42,325 nt of DNA, from positions 3,681 to 46,005 of the forward strand of contig VSNH01000221.1 of NCBI GenBank assembly GCA_009774215.1, written 5' to 3'. Positions within the stretch are counted from its first letter, which is position 1. Each line of letters starts with the position of its first letter. The DNA is from Lachnospiraceae bacterium. GTDB lineage: Bacteria > Bacillota > Clostridia > Lachnospirales > Lachnospiraceae. This document shows, one piece after another, positions 23,948-30,297 of the stretch. Both the position numbers and the translations under genes were made by a program. The notes under the pieces are model-generated. The model was not told the origin of the DNA. It ran no database searches and worked only from the letters and a program-made list of their open reading frames with translations.

Positions 23948-23982
23948 AAAAATAAGCCCGGCGGTATGGTCGGCCGTCGGGC
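23948..23982 (-). terminator. Intrinsic terminator of the packaging unit
   Basis: Minus strand stem GCCCG-a-CGG with CCG-c-CGGGC (one mismatch), 9-base loop, then TTATTTTT. It lies about 35 bp after the large terminase stop. Confidence 0.65.
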
Positions 23983-24016
23983 GGTAATATGGTCGGTAAG
24001 GGAGCCGGTAACTATG

Positions 24017-25717
24017 TCAGCCGCCGAATCGGTCGGCCATCCACTGTTCGGCAAGTTCGGCCGCTCCTGACGCTGCGGAGGGCGCGGCTTTGGCGGCGTT
24101 CAGCCACTCGCGGCGCATCATCAGGTACTTGAAAGCGTCCGAGAAGTTGGTCGACAGGCGGGGGAGTTTCTTCGCCTCCAGTTTCTCGGTTTTCTTGACT
24201 TTCGCCACCACCTTTTGCTGGCCCCGGTGCTTGACTTCGGCCTTTGCGCCTTCGATACTGCACACCATTTCCGGGCAGTTCAGAACATCGACAAGCAACA
24301 GGGGAAGGCGTTCGTTCTCGCCTCGCATGAGTTCGTGCATAAAATCATATTCGGCGTTTTGCTTAATCGTGGCTTGCTTGCGCGATTTCAGTACGACAGT
24401 CCAGCCGGTACGTCGACCGGCCGCGTCCTTTTCGATAGCCTCCTTAATCTTTCCGGCATAGTCCTCACCTTGTTTCTGGAAGTTGTTGCCGGAGCGGTCA
24501 TAATAGAGGTTCAGGGTCTTAAACGTATGCGAATTAAAGAAGTCGAGGAATTGATCGGCGAGTTCGCGGAACCAGCCCGGCGGTATCTCGTAGAAGTTTT
24601 TATGCACCCGGTAACGTCGGCCGTCAGATTGTCCGATAACCAACGAAAGCATATTGCCGAAGTCCATGCCTCCGTCAAGGGGCCGGGAGGGGTCGAGGTG
24701 TCGCAGTTCCGCAGAGGTGAAGGCCGCCACTCCTGAAACAGTTCCATCGGTGTACTTGTGTGAATCTCCGAAAAGCACGTAAAATCTTGCGTCCTTCCTC
24801 ACGCCCGGACGCATACCCATAACGGATTTAAGAAACTCGTGGAGTTCAAGTGCGCCGTTATAGAGACGTTTCGCATAGTCAACGGTAAGAATGTCGATGT
24901 TGACGAAACTCGATATATTCATAAAGAAGGTTTGCCCTTTGCGCAGCTTCAGCAGCCCTTCGGTATAATAGTCGATACGCTTTTCAAGCCGGGCAATTTT
25001 CTTAACGTCCGGGGTCACCTCACGGTTGGCGCGTGTGAGTTTCAGTTGCAGCCGGTTCAGTTCCCCGGCAGCTTGTACGATTCTGACAATTCGCTCCGGC
25101 TCCATTTCGGAGGCATAGCGGAAAAACCAATCATATTCTCCCTCGGTAACGTCCGGCATATCGGTGGTAATCGTAACACCTCCGTAGAGGTGGCAGCGCC
25201 CGTAAGTTATCGCGTCGCCTCGGAGAATAGGCATAACACGGGCAGCCTTTGAATCGGAAGCGTATTTGGCTTCATCGAAAATCAGGTGAGCCACGGATTT
25301 ACCGGCAAGCAATGAAGGGTTGTCGAGTGAGCCGAGAAAAATAACAGAACCATTCCAGAACGAAAAAACGTGCTTGTAGTCATCGACAATAACAGAGCAA
25401 CGACGTTGCCACTCCAGCGGCGGACGCTTGTATTTGACATAGTGAACCCCTTCGATAAGGTCATCAATTTTCCATCCGTTCTGAACGGCCGGCATTATGT
25501 TGTTTACAAGATTTGAATAGGTGTCGGCCACAATAGCGATAGGCGCGCCCGGCATGAGCCGGACGCACTTGACAGAACGCCGGGCGATAATGACGGTACT
25601 TTTAGCCACGCCACGGCCGCCGATTGCTATAAAGTTGGTGGTATCTATCCAGTCGCAGAAAACAAGCGCGTCAGAGCCGAATTTTACAGGCATTTCGGGG
25701 ATTTTATTCGCTTTCAT
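24017..25717 (-). CDS. Terminase large subunit, 566 aa
   Basis: ATPase-nuclease motor that packages DNA into the prohead. Counting from MKANKIPEMPVKF, Walker A is GGRGVAKS at 33-40 and Walker B is LIFDEA at 145-150, preceded by the adenine/coupling region and FLGSLDNPSLLAGKSV. The RNase H-like nuclease half is marked by GGMDFGNML (catalytic Asp), with a further acidic region near LYYDRSG. An upstream Met at 25741 is possible, but the chosen start shortens the overlap with the previous gene to 14 bp. It ends the packaging unit and is followed by a terminator. Confidence 0.93.
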   Translation of the reverse strand: MKANKIPEMPVKFGSDALVFCDWIDTTNFIAIGGRGVAKSTVIIARRSVKCVRLMPGAPIAIVADTYSNLVNNIMPAVQNGWKIDDLIEGVHYVKYKRPPLEWQRRCSVIVDDYKHVFSFWNGSVIFLGSLDNPSLLAGKSVAHLIFDEAKYASDSKAARVMPILRGDAITYGRCHLYGGVTITTDMPDVTEGEYDWFFRYASEMEPERIVRIVQAAGELNRLQLKLTRANREVTPDVKKIARLEKRIDYYTEGLLKLRKGQTFFMNISSFVNIDILTVDYAKRLYNGALELHEFLKSVMGMRPGVRKDARFYVLFGDSHKYTDGTVSGVAAFTSAELRHLDPSRPLDGGMDFGNMLSLVIGQSDGRRYRVHKNFYEIPPGWFRELADQFLDFFNSHTFKTLNLYYDRSGNNFQKQGEDYAGKIKEAIEKDAAGRRTGWTVVLKSRKQATIKQNAEYDFMHELMRGENERLPLLLVDVLNCPEMVCSIEGAKAEVKHRGQQKVVAKVKKTEKLEAKKLPRLSTNFSDAFKYLMMRREWLNAAKAAPSAASGAAELAEQWMADRFGG

Positions 25718-26384
25718 CGCCAAACTCCTTTTCGTCATCAATCATTCGTTGAATAAGATTGCGTTTCATAATTCCCGCATCCTCCTTCACGCGGCGGCGG
25801 CTAATCTCCGGGATTTCAGGTATCGAATCAATGAACGCCTCCAGTTCCTTGCGGTCGGCCTTCGGTGCGCCCATACTTTCGGGGTCGTGTGTGTAGAGTA
25901 TGACGGGAGAAGCGTCGAGAAGTTCCTGGGGAATCTCTGGCGTGGCTTCATCGTAGCAGCCCCGGAGTTTCGCGGCCTCGTGCAACATACTTTTGGCCTC
26001 CTTCAGTTTTCCCATAGAGGCGGCAAGGTCGGCCCATTTCTCGTAACGTTCGGCGTATAGGTTGGCCCATGCGCGGGGGCGCACATTCTCCTCGGAATAG
26101 AAAAAATTGAGCGCGTCGGCGTATATCCGGCGAGCCATCCAGTCTGAAAGTCCGTAAGCGTCGGATTTCAGCAGCTTGATTATTCCGGCTTTGGTAACTA
26201 TCCGCTTTCCTCCGGGAAACATCATACGCGCCCGAAGTCCGCGAACCATTTCCATTAAATCGAAATAGTCGCGTTCTTCGGGTGTCAGGCTTTCAAGATT
26301 CCCGGTAGACAGTATTCTTTCAATCTGGCGGGAATCTATTTCCTCGAAGTTTATCCGGGAGGGCTTACGGGGTAAATTCGTCAT
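25704..26384 (-). CDS. Packaging-region protein of unknown family, 226 aa
   Basis: Start chosen at MTNLPRKPSRINFEEID (an alternative Met lies 6 codons upstream at 26402). The protein is helical and charged: segments SRQIERILSTGNL, YGLSDWMARRIYADALNFFY and KWADLAASMGKLKEAKSML suggest a helix-bundle or TPR-like body, with an acidic C-terminus. It sits between the HTH-containing small protein and the large terminase, so it may be a terminase accessory or the oligomerisation part of a small terminase. No motif decides this. Confidence 0.65.
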   Translation of the reverse strand: MTNLPRKPSRINFEEIDSRQIERILSTGNLESLTPEERDYFDLMEMVRGLRARMMFPGGKRIVTKAGIIKLLKSDAYGLSDWMARRIYADALNFFYSEENVRPRAWANLYAERYEKWADLAASMGKLKEAKSMLHEAAKLRGCYDEATPEIPQELLDASPVILYTHDPESMGAPKADRKELEAFIDSIPEIPEISRRRVKEDAGIMKRNLIQRMIDDEKEFGDESE

Positions 26385-26730
26385 CGTCCAAATAGTTGAC
26401 AAGTTCGTTAAAGCGGTTTCGCGCCTGAATCTTCTGGAGTTCCTTTATAGCGTCAATGTTTCCGGCAGTGGCGGCTTCCTGAAGTTTTATTTGCGGTGTG
26501 GCGATTCCTTCGGCACGGGCGGCGGCCAACATCAGGGCCAGAGGCGAACCCGGTAACTCGGCAATAATGCAGAATGCCCGGCGACGCTCCGGCGGCCATT
26601 CCATAGACACGGCGATTTCAGCCGAACGCATACCGGCGGAAGCCAGTTTGTAAACATCTTCCTCCTCCTTGGTTGTCAGAGGAAAATCGGGATATTTTAC
26701 AATATCGTTATTCTCGGTATTCATTTTCAA
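26365..26730 (-). CDS. Small terminase-like HTH protein, 121 aa
   Basis: An N-terminal helix-turn-helix-like segment (VYKLASAGMRSAEIAVSMEW) is followed by helices with AATAGNIDAIKELQKIQARN, a pattern I associate with phage small terminase or HTH packaging proteins. Small terminases recognise the packaging site and regulate the motor. It overlaps the methyltransferase end by 23 bp (17 bp if the Met at 26724 is used) and the next gene start by up to 38 bp. The assignment rests on the HTH and its place two genes before the large subunit. Confidence 0.6.
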   Translation of the reverse strand: MKMNTENNDIVKYPDFPLTTKEEEDVYKLASAGMRSAEIAVSMEWPPERRRAFCIIAELPGSPLALMLAAARAEGIATPQIKLQEAATAGNIDAIKELQKIQARNRFNELVNYLDDDEFTP

Positions 26731-27415
26731 GGCGTTTGCAGGTCGTATGGTAATATCCTTCGTCTTGCTCCATGAGGATAAAGCGGCGGCCGGAGCGGAC
26801 AGCGGCCACGGCAGTAGAGCCGGACCCGCCGAAAGTGTCGAGTATCACCGCGCCGGGAGCGGTCGCGTCCTCGATAAATTTCTGAATCAGGGCTACGGGC
26901 TTTTGTGTGGGGTGAACTTTAGCCCCGTCAGTCGATTTAGCCCCGGAGGTGAACGCCCTTATATCGGATATTATGTTTGTGCCTCCGATATTCGCACCCT
27001 TTCCGGCATGGAACAATATAAGTTCGTGGATAAATGCGTAATGATTGCCGGGGCCGCTTAATTTGTTCCATACAAGCATATTGTGCGCTTTCAGGATTTC
27101 ATCGAACAACGGATAATAAAACGCATATCCGCGCCAGTCGCAAAAGAAGTAAATACAGGCTTCAGGACGGCACACGCGCCGAAACTCGTTGAATAAATCC
27201 CGGTAGAACGGTCGGCATATAGAGAGGTCGCGGAAATTGCCCTTTTGTCCGTTGTGGGTCATTCCGAGAAAATAAGGAGGGTCGGTAACAATGCAGTCCA
27301 CCGACGATTCCGGGAGGGTCTTTATAACGTCGAGACAGTCGCCGTTATAGACAGTTCCGCCCGGAAACTCGCGGCGGTCATATGTGGAGAGATTGCAGGA
27401 GGGATAACGAAACAT
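26708..27415 (-). CDS. Beta-class DNA methyltransferase (N6-adenine or N4-cytosine), 235 aa
   Basis: Transfers a methyl group from S-adenosylmethionine to an exocyclic amino group in DNA. The catalytic DPPY is at 45-48, followed by HPTQKP at 168-173 and the SAM-binding FGGSGST at 195-201. Catalytic motif before SAM motif is the beta-class order. At 235 aa it has only a short target-recognition region. There is no restriction enzyme next to it, so it is a solitary phage methylase, probably for protection against host restriction or marking of packaged DNA. An in-frame stop directly precedes the ATG. Confidence 0.9.
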   Translation of the reverse strand: MFRYPSCNLSTYDRREFPGGTVYNGDCLDVIKTLPESSVDCIVTDPPYFLGMTHNGQKGNFRDLSICRPFYRDLFNEFRRVCRPEACIYFFCDWRGYAFYYPLFDEILKAHNMLVWNKLSGPGNHYAFIHELILFHAGKGANIGGTNIISDIRAFTSGAKSTDGAKVHPTQKPVALIQKFIEDATAPGAVILDTFGGSGSTAVAAVRSGRRFILMEQDEGYYHTTCKRLENEYRE

Positions 27416-27548
27416 TCAGAGCAGCGATTTTTTTATTCTGGATTTCGAGTTGGTGGCCCGCTTCCGAACGGTCGCACGGGTGGCAGCCGGGGCGCGAGAG
27501 GAAACGGAGGATATGAGCCTTTGAGCGTTCCGCCGCCTCGATAGCCAC
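27378..27548 (-). CDS. Possible 56-aa protein with GTG start
   Basis: The 135-bp gap before the methyltransferase has no minus-strand ATG. A frame from GTG at 27548 encodes VAIEAAERSKAHILRFL, then GCHPCDRSEAGHQLEI and a hydrophobic end, and stops at 27378 inside the methyltransferase start region (out of frame, 38-bp overlap). It has a CxxC with flanking His, so a small metal site is conceivable. It could be chance; conservation would decide. Confidence 0.3.
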   Translation of the reverse strand: MAIEAAERSKAHILRFLSRPGCHPCDRSEAGHQLEIQNKKIAALNVSLSLLQSLHI

Positions 27549-27550
27549 GG

Positions 27551-28495
27551 TTACTTTTTTTTTCGACGCTCAACCTCGGCCTTTAACGCGGCTTTCCTTT
27601 GCGTCCACACTTCATAAGCTGCGGCGGCTTTCTCGTTTTCCTCGCCTTTAGCCTTTGCGTCATCGAGTTTCTTTTTATGTTTTGACACGTTGGAGTTGGC
27701 GGAGTTGAGTTTTCCCACAAGTTCAACATCAGAGAGAGCGGTCAGGTCCTCGGTCGCCTCCATTTCGCGGAACTTGGCGGCTTTGCCGAGAATCGAGCCG
27801 GTTTCCCGGTAATGTTCGAGTTCGTCCCAGATTTCGCGATTCTTCAGATACTCGGTTACGATTGTCTCACATTCGGCGGCGGCTTGGGCGGAATCAGCGT
27901 CGCCGAGTGTCTGGAGACGGACGAACGCGGCTTTATAGTTGCCGTATGCGGTGAACATATCGGCCACCAGCACTTTCAGAATGTCGGGGCAGTCCGGGGA
28001 GTTAAGGAACGGATATTTTTCGCGGAAACGTATCATCTTTCTGACAGGCTCCGGGGCCTCGGCATATTTGGAGCGGGCTTTTTCCAGTTCCTCGGTAAGT
28101 TCGTCGATTCGGTCGGCGTTGTCGTCCATGGCCAACACTCGCTCCTGAAAATCGGGGCTTACCAATTCGTCGACGCTTACACCGAAAGAATCCGCCAGTT
28201 CGATAAGTGCGGTTTCATCATCAACCGGAACGGTTTTAACCGGGGCTTTCGTCTCGATCATGGCTTGCTTCGTTTTTGCCCGGCGCGGAAGTGCGGCAAA
28301 CTCCGATTCGGTAAGTCCGGCAATTTTGCGAAGTTCATCAAACAGTATTTCGCGGGTAGTGGCGGTATCATCGACGACAAAACGGCGTTTTAACATCAGA
28401 TTCACACCGAAACGCTGGTACAGTGCCACGCCCTCATTATAGTCTCGCGGGCCTTTAAGGTATTCGGTAATTACTTTTCTTTTGTCCTGTTCCAT
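27551..28495 (-). CDS. Coiled-coil phage protein of unknown function, 314 aa
   Basis: Start chosen at MEQDKRKVITEYLKGPRDYN (28495); the longer start at 28519 overlaps the promoter box. The N-terminal ~75 residues are basic-helical with YNEGVALYQRFG. Then comes a charged coiled coil (DNADRIDELTEELEKARSKY), a KMIRFREKYPFLNSPDCPDI segment, and a C-terminal Lys/Ala coiled coil ending in RRKKK. No enzyme motif. As first gene of the packaging unit it may be a DNA-packaging or scaffold-like helper, but that is inferred only from position. Confidence 0.7.
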   Translation of the reverse strand: MEQDKRKVITEYLKGPRDYNEGVALYQRFGVNLMLKRRFVVDDTATTREILFDELRKIAGLTESEFAALPRRAKTKQAMIETKAPVKTVPVDDETALIELADSFGVSVDELVSPDFQERVLAMDDNADRIDELTEELEKARSKYAEAPEPVRKMIRFREKYPFLNSPDCPDILKVLVADMFTAYGNYKAAFVRLQTLGDADSAQAAAECETIVTEYLKNREIWDELEHYRETGSILGKAAKFREMEATEDLTALSDVELVGKLNSANSNVSKHKKKLDDAKAKGEENEKAAAAYEVWTQRKAALKAEVERRKKK

Positions 28496-28516
28496 GATAT
28501 AAAGTTTTTGACAGTA

Positions 28517-28524
28517 CAAAATTA
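28517..28524 (-). promoter_or_regulatory. -7 promoter box of the packaging unit
   Basis: Minus strand TAATTTTG, a full TAnnTTTG match, 21 bp upstream of the chosen start of the coiled-coil gene and just after the toxin-antitoxin terminator. Confidence 0.5.
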
Positions 28525-28540
28525 AGCGACGGTAATTACC

Positions 28541-28587
28541 GGCTAAAAGACAAAACGCTCCAAAGGGAGGCTAATACCTTCGGAGCG
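28541..28587 (-). terminator. Intrinsic terminator of the toxin-antitoxin unit
   Basis: Minus strand stem CGCTCCGAAGG with CCTTTGGAGCG (one mismatch), followed by TTTTGTCTTTTA. It begins 22 bp after the antitoxin stop. Confidence 0.75.
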
Positions 28588-28609
28588 ATTCAATATTATT
28601 TGCGGCCTG

Positions 28610-28957
28610 TTATATTCGGTTTCCGAGAGTAACAGGGGTAAGGCCTTCGCAATTTATAGAGAAGTTGGCACTCAATCCGAGAGCCTTCAACACCCGGACG
28701 ATAGTAGATATTGTAAGGTTGCGGCCACTTTCAATTTTGGAAATTTGCGCAGTCTGAACCCCCACACGTTCTCCGAGTTGGGCTTGTGTCAGATTCATTG
28801 CCTTGCGGGCATTCTTTATCGACGCGCCGATTAAAGCGGCTTCCACGTCAGCGTCAAACGCCTCACGTTCGGGGGCGCTTTTCACACCTACAAATTCATC
28901 GGTAATTTCTCCGAGGGTGTACCACTTTTTTTTCATATCATTTGTTTTTTTCATCAA
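28610..28957 (-). CDS. higA: HigA-like XRE antitoxin, 115 aa
   Basis: The C-terminal half is a clear XRE helix-turn-helix: NARKAMNLTQAQLGERVGVQ, TAQISKIESGRNLTI, then RVLKALGLSANFSI. The N-terminal ~50 residues, with EREAFDADVEAALIGASI, probably wrap the toxin. It neutralises the upstream toxin and represses the operon. Toxin-first order with an XRE antitoxin is the HigBA arrangement. It overlaps the toxin end by 20 bp from the first Met; the Met at 28936 is an alternative start. The 16-bp palindrome upstream of the toxin is the likely operator. Confidence 0.88.
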   Translation of the reverse strand: MMKKTNDMKKKWYTLGEITDEFVGVKSAPEREAFDADVEAALIGASIKNARKAMNLTQAQLGERVGVQTAQISKIESGRNLTISTIVRVLKALGLSANFSINCEGLTPVTLGNRI

Positions 28958-29282
28958 AATATTCTTTTCTTAATCTTTCTGCCTTTTCAATTTCTTTTCC
29001 GGGTGTTTTGCGCGTTTTCTTGACAAACCCATGTGTGGTGATTATCAAGGCTTGTTCTTCTGTGTCCCAGAACGCAAGCAGACGGTAAGCAATTCCCATA
29101 TAAAGCGTTCTAAACTCCCAAATGTCGGAATCTTCCAATTTCTTGAACAATTCTTTATCCTGAAGGCCTCCGGCTACAACAGTAATGTTATAGATGATTT
29201 TCTTTGCAGCCTTAACCGGGAGAGTGCTTAGAAACTCCCTTACTTCCTTGCTAAGGATAACATTATATTTGGGTTTATCCAT
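28938..29282 (-). CDS. higB: RelE/HigB-superfamily toxin, 114 aa
   Basis: Probable ribosome-dependent mRNA endonuclease. The sequence has the RelE/HigB layout: VREFLSTLPVKAAKKI, then LEDSDIWEFRTLYMGIAYRL, LLAFWDTEEQALIITTHGF, and a basic helical tail with VKKTRKTPGKEIEKA. WEFRTLY and HGFxKKTxKTP are family landmarks. The length is normal. Paired with the XRE antitoxin and isolated from the phage operons by terminators on both sides, it looks like a lysogen-expressed moron for plasmid-like maintenance or anti-phage defence. Confidence 0.9.
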   Translation of the reverse strand: MDKPKYNVILSKEVREFLSTLPVKAAKKIIYNITVVAGGLQDKELFKKLEDSDIWEFRTLYMGIAYRLLAFWDTEEQALIITTHGFVKKTRKTPGKEIEKAERLRKEYFDEKNK

Positions 29283-29305
29283 AAATGCTTTTCTTAATTA
29301 CAATG

Positions 29306-29313
29306 CAAAGTTA
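29306..29313 (-). promoter_or_regulatory. -7 box of the toxin-antitoxin promoter
   Basis: Minus strand TAACTTTG, a full match, 23 bp upstream of the toxin ATG. The region 20 bp upstream, where the -33 element belongs, falls in the palindrome. Confidence 0.6.
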
Positions 29314-29321
29314 CAAAAAGT

Positions 29322-29337
29322 TTTCCATATATGGAAA
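29322..29337. promoter_or_regulatory. 16-bp perfect palindrome, likely toxin-antitoxin operator
   Basis: TTTCCATATATGGAAA is exactly its own reverse complement and overlaps the expected -33 region of the toxin promoter. This is the classic position for antitoxin autoregulation. Confidence 0.7.
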
Positions 29338-29348
29338 TATTTACGCGC

Positions 29349-29380
29349 AAAAAAATCCCCGAAGTCGGAGCCACGGGGAT
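29349..29380 (-). terminator. Intrinsic terminator of the head operon
   Basis: Minus strand ATCCCCG, 12-base loop, CGGGGAT, then TTTTTT. It follows the 270-aa gene by 26 bp and insulates the toxin-antitoxin unit. Confidence 0.8.
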
Positions 29381-29406
29381 ATATGTCGGGAAATGAGCCG
29401 GTAGAA

Positions 29407-30219
29407 TCAGGCGGGGACGTATCGGCTTTGTTCTATCCATATCAGGCCGCCTTCTCCGGCGTCAAAAGCGCGGAGGGTGAGCTGGGCACCTTCTGAAGCA
29501 GTGAACACCTTGCCGCCACGCAACAGGATTTTTCCGCTCGTATGGGAAACGGTCGGTGATGTACCGGCAGCCCCCAGAAGCGTTATAACCGCGTCATGCG
29601 CTCCGCCCTCTATCTCGTCGATGACAGCAGAACCGCCCGAAAGCTGGTATTGCCCTTCGGTAACGAACGGGACCACTTTAACGCCGGCCTCGACGACTGA
29701 AACAGGTTCTTCGAGGGGTACGGTACCCTTATATATCTTGATGTCGTCGCCTTTGGAGATTTGGGCGAGGGTGAACTCGTTGGTGTTGCTTTCGTTGTTC
29801 CCGGTATAGGAGGGGGTGATTTTACACGGATTGCAGATTGAACCGATAAGGTCGGCGGGCTTGCCGGAGCAATAGCGCATAATGCCGATAAATTTTGAGT
29901 TCAGTTCGTTGACTTTGAACTCGCGCAACTCCTGACTGTTTCCGGGGTGGTTGAACTTGATAGAGGGGGTAAAACCGATTTGGTCGGTTTCGCCTTCGGC
30001 TGCGCTGGCAACTTCTGCTGTTCCCTGCGTCATGTAGATACCGATTCCATAACGACCGGGCTTCATAACGATATTGTCGACAATTACAACGCCTTTGTCG
30101 TCAGGAGACGGCATAAACGCGATGTCGTCAGTATTGATAAGCACCAGAACGTCGCGGAGCTGAATCCCTGTACCGGGATTGCCGGGGGCGCGTCCGACGG
30201 ATTTTCTTATATATGTCAT
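29407..30219 (-). CDS. Head decoration or tail-tube-like protein, 270 aa
   Basis: Begins MTYIRKSVGRAPGNPGTGIQ. The first ~190 residues are beta-rich with acidic loops (FMPSPDDKGVVIVDNIVMKP). The last ~80 residues (VITLLGAAGTSPTVSHTSG, then LRGGKVFTASEGAQLTLRAF) resemble the two C-terminal domains of the capsid protein encoded just upstream, suggesting a shared surface-exposed beta domain. It is the last gene of the head operon. A decoration protein, major tail protein or head fibre are all possible; I could not identify the tail tube gene elsewhere with certainty. Confidence 0.6.
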   Translation of the reverse strand: MTYIRKSVGRAPGNPGTGIQLRDVLVLINTDDIAFMPSPDDKGVVIVDNIVMKPGRYGIGIYMTQGTAEVASAAEGETDQIGFTPSIKFNHPGNSQELREFKVNELNSKFIGIMRYCSGKPADLIGSICNPCKITPSYTGNNESNTNEFTLAQISKGDDIKIYKGTVPLEEPVSVVEAGVKVVPFVTEGQYQLSGGSAVIDEIEGGAHDAVITLLGAAGTSPTVSHTSGKILLRGGKVFTASEGAQLTLRAFDAGEGGLIWIEQSRYVPA

Positions 30220-30255
30220 GTCGATGAAATTTTATGGTTTGAAATTTAAGGCACA

Positions 30256-30279
30256 GGGCGCGGCGCATTATCCGCGCCC
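30256..30279 (-). other. 8-bp GC hairpin between capsid and the following gene
   Basis: GGGCGCGG and CCGCGCCC flank an 8-base loop, about 20 bp after the capsid stop. There is no U-run, so it is not a plain intrinsic terminator; it could protect the capsid mRNA 3' end or reduce downstream expression. Confidence 0.5.
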
Positions 30280-30297
30280 CGGCCATTATCGGTAGGT

